Translations under genes and position numbers: made by a program
The notes under the pieces: model-generated
Seen by the model: the letters and a program-made list of their open reading frames with translations, nothing else
Database searches by the model: none
Told to the model about the DNA's origin: nothing
DNA from: Omphiscola glabra
Lineage: Eukaryota > Mollusca > Gastropoda > Lymnaeidae
Direction of reading: 5' to 3'
NCBI GenBank assembly: GCA_964017045.1
Contig: OZ024811.1
Coordinates: 16,328,312-16,392,311 of the forward strand
Length of the DNA: 64,000 bases
In this document: positions 27,501-36,500 of the stretch, one piece after another
Numbering within the stretch: position 1 is the first letter of the stretch
How the letters are laid out: each line of letters opens with the position of its first letter

Positions 27501-30500
27501 TGGTATTGTTAATTGTTAGCTGCATAATAATATATATTATAATGTTAATAAGAAATGTTAGGATGTTAATTAGTTAGTCAAGTATTGTTAGATTATGAAT
27601 ACTCATTACTAATGTATTAGGAATGTACTTCTTTCTTGTAGCTTATGTATTGTATTTATTCTTATTTACAGCCAGTTAATACCAGTTAAGGTTGAATGAA
27701 CTTAAGTCAGTTAATTTAGGTTCTGTTAGCCTAGCAGTAGATATAATCGCATAGTAAAGCCTAGTAGCCAGAGGCTTGATTTGAGTATAGAAGAGTGAAG
27801 TGAACGTAGTACAGTGGAGCATATAGCATAGCTCATTGTACATGATAACCCCGTAGAGTTGGGGACAGTCAGAAATCGGTGTAGCCTACTCAGAAGTAAA
27901 CAGTGGACTAGACTGATAGCTCAAGCAGTCAGCTGACAACGCCGACGTCTTGTGTACAAGTGGATGCACCGGAGCGTGACTGGTCATTCATCACCCGTCA
28001 CCTGTAAACGACAGTGACCCAGAAAGGGACGGAACGACCGTCGACCCTTGTAGTGTGCTTTGTGAAGTCTGGAGTGTGTATCGGACCCATAACAGATTCC
28101 AGGCCAGAGACTACCCAGAGTACCAATCCAGTCTCTTATGTCACTAGTACAAACTGTAACAATTAATGTCTGTATATTTATATGTATCAAGTATATGTTA
28201 AGTAATTTATAAGTTTTAGTAATTAAATATTTTATTTGTGGGCTGAACCACCTGTGTTATTAAGTTTACATATAAGTAGCAGTGTAAGCGAGTGAGAGAG
28301 TCAGTAGCGTTAGTGTAAGAGCGTGTAATATCACTAGTTTAAGAACAATCATACTTTAGACATAATAGTACTAATCGACGTAGCGGTAGGGACCAAACAA
28401 TATATATATAAGAATATCGTGGCCATAAAATTACCAATATTTAATATTGGGGGCTAATATTCAACATTGGGGGCTCGTCTAAAACTAACGTAGATTAGTA
28501 CATTTTAGAAGTAACTTTAGCTAGAGTCAATTTTAATTTAAGTTCAATTTTATGTAAGTTAGCACTTAAGTTAGTTTATTGTTCATTTATTTGTGTTAAT
28601 TTCTCTATTTCAATAGTTACTTGTGCAAGTGTTGTTATTGAACGAGAGATTTTTGTTACAATTGTCTTAAAATAGTTGTCATTAAATTTTGTAACTTCCT
28701 TTCCACATATTTCTGTGGGTTACAAACCGGAGCTGGTCACGGTCCACTGCAGTTTGACGCTGGTGCTATAATGGCTGGATGAAAGAGATACTTGTCTCCT
28801 CGCATTGTATCGTTGGGAGCATTGGACAGTGGGTTCATTTGGACAGAAGGTTTGATTTGTGTTTTTCACCTTTGTCGCCTCACAGTCCACCACACCAGTT
28901 GGGTTAATTCAGTATTCGTTTTCTGTTTTTTGTTCACCGTGTGTAGCATTTTAAGTGTCTTTTCCTGTATTTGAAAGGTTACTTTTAATGTTCCTATTTC
29001 TATTAGGGTACTTTAGATATATATAGATAAAATTCGTATACCCGTAAGAGCGATAAAGTTCGCTGGGGATTTTACTCTATATATCTCTTAATCATTTTAG
29101 CTGTGCTGTCTGTTGTCTTTAAAGGGGTCTTAAGTTACGTGGTGTCTACTATCCTCTCTTTTTCTTTGTGTTCTGGACAACAAAATATTTTTTTCAGCCT
29201 TGTCTTGTCTTATCTTGTTTGTAGGGTATCGTTAGGGGACATTGTTATTGTTCTGTCAAGTCTTACGTTCACAGTTGTCTTGTATGCGTTTATTGTCCAT
29301 AGTCTTATTTTAATCTCCTATAGTTCTTTAGTTAACATACCGTTAGAACGACAATGAAGTCGATCCAAGAACTGAAGGATGAAGCCACCGAAATGGGGCT
29401 AACGGGTAAAGATGTAGGGTATTACGTAAGAGATCAAAAAGCAAAACAAGAACAACTAGCTAAAGAAACTGTAGAAACGGAAAGGGAAGACAGAGTACGT
29501 AAGGAAGAAAAAGAAGAAAAAATACGTATTGAAGCTATACAAAAAGAAGAAAAATTACGTCTTGAGACGATAGAAAGAGAAAAACGAGAATTAGAGATGA
29601 AAAAGCTAGAATTAGAAGAAAAATCACGTCTTGAAACTATAGAAATGAGAAAGCTAGAATTGGAGGAAAATGAAAGAGAACGACAGTACCAACTCGCGTT
29701 GGCACAAACTCAGATTAACGTTAAGAATGACAATAGAACAGACACAGATACTCCTAGGACAAATTTTAGAGACAGACTAGATCGAAACTTACCTAACTAC
29801 CATGACACTGAAGATCTAGACAGTTATCTGTTGTCATTTGAAATAACCGCCGAGCGTTGTAGCATACCGAAACCTCAGTGGATAGACCATCTTCATACAA
29901 AGTTATCCCCTAAACTTAGACAATTTATGACTACTCAGGACATATTAAGCAAAAGGACTGATTATGACCTGATTAAGACATTACTGTTACGACAGGCAGG
30001 GTACAATAACGAAACTTATAGAATAAAATGGAACACACTATTCCCACTACAGGATGATTTTCGATCCTTTCACTCCAATCTGGTACGTACATTAGACAAC
30101 TGGTTAGAGACAACTGACACACCTAAAACATTTGAAGGGCTTAAAGACCTCATTTGTCTAAACAAATTATTATTAAATGTCAACTCCAACTCTTTAAAAA
30201 CGATCTTACTAAAAGAACCGAAAAACTGCTCAGAAATTCTAACCCACATAGATATGCTTAAATCTATAAATGACAGTAGGGTCGCTAATAAGTTTACTAA
30301 TAAAACATTTCCCATAGTTGATGCTGCTGCCGCAAATTTCCCACAGCCCTATAGTGGACACCGAACTAGGTCAGTGACAAGACGTTCCGATGACGTCACA
30401 TGTTATGCCTGCAACAGACCTGGACATCTAGCCAATACTTGCCCTTCGTTTCAGGCAAAATCACTACAGTTTAGGCCAACTCATACCTCAAGCAATCGAC

Positions 30501-33500
30501 CTTTCCGTAACCCCGGAGTTAATAAATATGGGCAATCCAACAAGACAGTCACAAATACACAATATGACAGATTTGGTCAAAATAGACAAAGTAGGGATAG
30601 GCAAAGACAAATGCGACAGTTCTGACTACACAATATCAACAATGAATGCGTTCAACACTGTAACGCGTGTAAAATCAATTTAGACAACTCAGACATTCCC
30701 ATACCTTGTAGAGTAGAGACATTTAACAGTTTTGAAGGGCACAAACAAATACGTAGTAAATCGCTAGGGAAATTAACATTTGACGAGGGATTTTTAATGG
30801 GGAATAAAGTAACAGTGCTTAGGGATACAGGGTGTAGTGTAATTGGATGTAGGAAATCGTTAATTCCTAGAAATAAATGGTCAAATGAAAAAATTGCTTT
30901 GAAATTGATAGATGGCACTATACGACGCTTTCCGACGGGTTACGTCATATTAGATACACCATACTTAACGGGCACATTTTTAGCTGCGTTGTTTGATGAC
31001 CCCGTAGCGGACGTAATTATAGGGAATGTAGGTCAAGATAGCCAAACCTCGTTGGCTGCAAACGCGGTGACCCGTGCAGCCGCTAGACAAGGTAAACAAA
31101 CACAGCAGCTGACCCCTCCACGTTTTAGTGTTGACGTAGACCACAACACTTTCCGCCAGGACCAGTTAGCTGACCCCGATTTACAACACCTATGGGACAA
31201 AGCTAAATTAGGTACAATAGATCTAACAAAGACAGGTTCGACAACTTTCCAGGAAAAAGGGGGACTCTTGTATAGGATTTTTCAATATCATTCAGACCAG
31301 AATAAAATAGATTGTAAACTAGTAGTCCCTAAAAGTAAAAGAAATTTAGTATTAGAAGCCGCACATTCCACCCCATTAGCCGGACACATGTCTATTCGTA
31401 GAACTAGAGATAGGGTCTATTCAGAATTTTTTTGGCCACATGTAGACAAAGATATTAAAACTTATGTTAAGTCTTGTCCTACATGCCAGAAAGCTCGCCC
31501 AGCAGGGACAGTTAGGAAGATAGAGTTAGGAACCATGGATATTGTCGGTACTCCTTTCACTAAAGTAGCCATAGACATCATAGGTCCACTACAGTTGACA
31601 GATAGGAAAAATAGATACATCTTGACATTAGTAGACACCGCCACTCGTTGGCCGGAGGCTATAGCTTTGAAAAACATAACGACAGAGGACATACAAGAAG
31701 GACTGTTTGCAATTTTTTGTAGAGTAGGTTTTCCACACACTATACTCTCAGATAACGGTCCTCAATTCCGTTCAGAAATGTATCACCAGGTATGTCGGTT
31801 TTTCAACATTCACCCGACTAAATCATCAATATATCACCCCCAGTCAAACGGCATGGTTTAAAGATTCAATGGCACTATCAAAACTATGTTAAGGAAGTTA
31901 GCAGAAAACGAACCACAGAATTGGGACAGATTTATATCAGCTGCACTTTTTGCATATAGGGAAATTCCTAATGAGACCACCGGTATATCTCCATATGAAC
32001 TTGTGTTTGGTAGGAAGGTACGTGGCCCGATGGCCATTTTGAAACAGCTGTTCACGGATAAAATAGTTGACGATGATCAGAAACCAGTTTTTGAGTATTT
32101 ATTAGACCTTAAGAACAGACTACAGGTAGCTACAGAGACAGCCTTGACCCATTCACAAATTAAGAAAGCTAGTGCAAAAAAGTATTATGATAGGAATGCA
32201 CAGGAGAAAGACATTAAAGAGGGTGACCATATATTAATTCTAAAACCAAAAAAGGGTAATAAACTGATGTTACAATGGGAAGGTCCATTCATTGTGGAGA
32301 AAAAACTTTCAAAATTTAATGTTAGAGTTAGACGGGGTAATTCAGTTAAAACTTACCACGTAAATAGGGTTTGTAAATTTCATAATAGGGAAAGTTTAGA
32401 CTTACCTAGTACACAAGCACCTGACACTCAAAACCATATCTTGAGCGGATCTTTAGCGTCAGTAATTAATGAGACAGATGATCATGATGATGATAGTCCA
32501 GACTTGGACTTAGGCAGTGTGCCCACTTTAGATTCCGGCACAGATAAAGATAGCAATATTTGTTTCAATCCCGAATTAACAGATAGTCAAACTGGACAAC
32601 TCAAAGACTTATTGAAAGAGTTTGAGTCAGTCATATCAGATAGCCCGGGTAAAACCAATATAGGTTATCATACTATAGAATTAACTTCAGATAAACCTAT
32701 TACGCTAAGGCCTTACGCCATCCCATATAATCTTCAGGATGTATTAGCTAACGAAATAGAGTTAATGTTAAAATTAGACATAATAGAAGAATCAAATTCA
32801 CCTTACGCTGCACCTGTAGTATTAGTTAAGAAGAAGGATGGTACTATCAGAACTTGTGTTGATTATAGAAAACTTAATGCAGTCACTAAATTCATAGCAG
32901 AGGTTATCCCAGATCAGGAGGAATTAATGTCCAAATTACATCAGGGTAAATATTTTACAAAATTAGATTTAACTAGAGGGTATTGGCAAATTCCATTAGA
33001 CAAAAAGAGTCGAGAATTAACTGCTTTCAGGGTTCCCTCAGGGTTGTATCAGTTTAAGTACATGCCATTTGGTCTGGCGACAGCTCCTCTTACATTTAAC
33101 AAAATAGTTAGGAAATTGTTTAAAGGATTAGATCAGGTCATCACGTACTTTGATGATATTTGTATTTTTTCAAGTAGCTGGGAGGAACATATCAAAGAGT
33201 TAAGGGAGGTATTTAAGCGTTTAAAAGAGGCAGGTTTTACAGTAAAACCGTCTAAATTAGAGCTCGCACTCTTCAGCATCAAATTTTTAGGACATAGGGT
33301 AGGGAAAGGTTCCTTACAACCAGATCCCGATAACATTGATAAAATTCTAAGGCTACAACAGCCCAAAACAAAGAAACAGGTCAGAAGCGTAGTAGGACTA
33401 GCATCGTACTACAGTAAATTCATTCAAGGGTTCGCGTCCTTAACCGCTCCGCTCACTGACCTCACAAAGAAAGGTAAGTCCAATAAGGTAGTGTGGACTG

Positions 33501-36500
33501 ATGAGTGTGATAGGGCGTTGAAGACCATTCAAACGCTTTTGTCTCAGGGCCCAATTCTTATGTTACCTAACACAAAATTACCTTTTATTGTTAGTACGGA
33601 CGCTAGTAATAAAGGTTTAGGAGGTTGTTTAATGCAAGAGAGAGAAGGCAAATTATATCCAATCAGGTACATAAGCAGAAAATTGCTGGATCGTGAAACT
33701 AGATACTCCACCATTGAAAGAGAATGTTTAGCTATTGTTTGGGCTGTACGTAAGTTAGCTCGTTACCTCTTAGGAGCTAAGTTTAAACTGCAATGTGACC
33801 ATAAAAGTCTCAGTTACTTACAAACTTCCAATTTTGCCAATCCACGTATTTGTAGATGGGCATTAGCATTACAAGAATTTGTTTTTGATATAGATTATAT
33901 TAAAGGACAAGATAATGTTGTAGCTGATTTTCTCTCACGGGTAGGAGAATAGAATTCATCATTGAATATGATACTTACATTTTTCCATTTTGTTTCTTTT
34001 ATTCCTCACAGGTTTATTTACTATTAACATAATTTATCATTATGTCTTGTCAATGCTGTATCACTGTTATACAATTTTGTCACAATTGATTCCATGTAAT
34101 ATTGTACTTACAATTGTTGTTATGCTTACTTACACCATTAATGTATGTATGCTATATTATTGGGTACAGTCTTTTTATTCATGTTAAAATGAAATATTTC
34201 ATGTAGTAAGAAGGTTCTAGTTCAGGCAATGTGTGACAATACGATGTATTGTCCCAAAGCGAAGAGGGGGGGAGTGTTGAGACCCGTTGGTTCTCACCAG
34301 TGTGAGACTCACTGACTCACAGGCAAAAACATTCTTAAACCTAGGATTTTCCCAACATAACCCAATTAGGGTTTGGCCTTAAGGGTAAGTGACCTAAGGG
34401 TCGGATCAGAGACCATTAAAACTTTCCAGGTTCAGTGACCATGGAATAGCTTAGTATTAGTCCAATGGAAAGGTACCAAAACTTAGGACAATGAAAACAG
34501 TTCAGCACGTCGCCAGAGTATTGACCCGGCTTGTAAGCAAAGTGTTAGTAGGTCATTGAACTTCCTTTATGTCTCGATGCCAAAGGGCTTATAAATTGGA
34601 AGCCTGCTTGAGACTCGCTCTCTCTCACATTGAAGACGCAGAGCCTGGCGAGATTGTTTTTTTGCTGCTATAGTGTGTATAGCCAAGAATAGCTCGGTTG
34701 GTAATATGGTATTGTTAATTGTTAGCTGCATAATAATATATATTATAATGTTAATAAGAAATGTTAGGATGTTAATTAGTTAGTCAAGTATTGTTAGATT
34801 ATGAATACTCATTACTAATGTATTAGGAATGTACTTCTTTCTTGTAGCTTATGTATTGTATTTATTCTTATTTACAGCCAGTTAATACCAGTTAAGGTTG
34901 AATGAACTTAAGTCAGTTAATTTAGGTTCTGTTAGCCTAGCAGTAGATATAATCGCATAGTAAAGCCTAGTAGCCAGAGGCTTGATTTGAGTATAGAAGA
35001 GTGAAGTGAACGTAGTACAGTGGAGCATATAGCATAGCTCATTGTACATGATAACCCCGTAGAGTTGGGGACAGTCAGAAATCGGTGTAGCCTACTCAGA
35101 AGTAAACAGTGGACTAGACTGATAGCTCAAGCAGTCAGCTGACAACGCCGACGTCTTGTGTACAAGTGGATGCACCGGAGCGTGACTGGTCATTCATCAC
35201 CCGTCACCTGTAAACGACAGTGACCCAGAAAGGGACGGAACGACCGTCGACCCTTGTAGTGTGCTTTGTGAAGTCTGGAGTGTGTATCGGACCCATAACA
35301 GATTCCAGGCCAGAGACTACCCAGAGTACCAATCCAGTCTCTTATGTCACTAGTACAAACTGTAACAATTAATGTCTGTATATTTATATGTATCAAGTAT
35401 ATGTTAAGTAATTTATAAGTTTTAGTAATTAAATATTTTATTTGTGGGCTGAACCACCTGTGTTATTAAGTTTACATATAAGTAGCAGTGTAAGCGAGTG
35501 AGAGAGTCAGTAGCGTTAGTGTAAGAGCGTGTAATATCACTAGTTTAAGAACAATCATACTTTAGACATAATAGTACTAATCGACGTAGCGGTAGGGACC
35601 AAACAATATATATATAAGAATATCGTGGCCATAAAATTACCAATATTTAATATTGGGGGCTAATATTCAACAGCATACTTGCTGAGATCCCCTTTCTTGT
35701 CTAAAGGTGTGGCTATTTTCTCAAAATATTAAGTAGTAAACTTTTAAACCTATTATTTAATCAAAATAATATACTAACATATTTTGTCTATTTACTTTCA
35801 AATAGGACTTAATCAAAGTAGAATATAGCATTATATGCATTTTTATTATTTATAAATCAGGTCTTATACCTTGTCTAAGTTACCCTCACCAACATTTTTT
35901 TTTATTGCTTGTCTATCACACACCTCTGACCAGTCACCTTGCTTAACCGTCACATTTAGGTACACTATCCTGAAGCCGTTCAGCACATAAAGTAGAAGGA
36001 TACAATTGGTTCCATCAATGATAATGTAGTTGACAGCTATCAGAATCACACACAACGTTGAACCTTGAGAAATTTTAACCAGAATATAAGATCATTTAAT
36101 TAATTTATGTGAAACTTACCTTCTGAAATTCGCATAATCATAAACATAACATATTTTAGTAAAATTATATCCTTCCAACACAAATATGCATTCCCTTTTC
36201 CCACATAATTTATAAACTGTTTGAAATTTAAATATATGCAATATTATGGAGTGAAATATTTAACTATTAAATCCATAATTTAAAACAAAGTTTAAAAACA
36301 AAAAAATCTACAACACCCTCTGCTAACCATGTATGCCACAAGCGTACTTGTGCCCCAAAGAGATTAATCTTACCTATGGTGAAATCCAGAAACCTTAAGT
36401 TGATCATCAGAAACACTGGCATGGTTACAGCACAGAAAATAACATCAAAAGTAGACATGTGCAACACAAAGAAAGCATGGCTGCGGTTAATGCTCTTTTC

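Larger units (their letters stand above)
27069..35672 (+). mobile_element. complete Gmr1-like Ty3/Gypsy LTR retrotransposon (8604 bp)
   Basis: Two 1398-bp LTRs (27069-28466 and 34275-35672) keep a constant 7206-bp offset at both ends, and I found no difference in the parts compared. The LTRs begin TGTTGA and end TCAACA. The target duplication is GCATA (27064-27068 and 35673-35677). The primer site is at 28468-28479 and the purine tract at 34261-34274. Order: Gag, protease, integrase, RT, RNase H. The RT motifs are Ty3/Gypsy type, but integrase precedes RT, as in Gmr1 elements. The host site is LINE copy A inside intron 2 of the receptor gene, in antisense to that gene. Two in-frame stops (30623 and 31859) interrupt the single long frame. 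Confidence 0.95.

Noticed and set aside
33990..34187. Hydrophobic frame after Pol as a possible envelope
   Set aside because: It has only 65 codons, no signal peptide plus ectodomain layout, and sits in AT-rich untranslated sequence.
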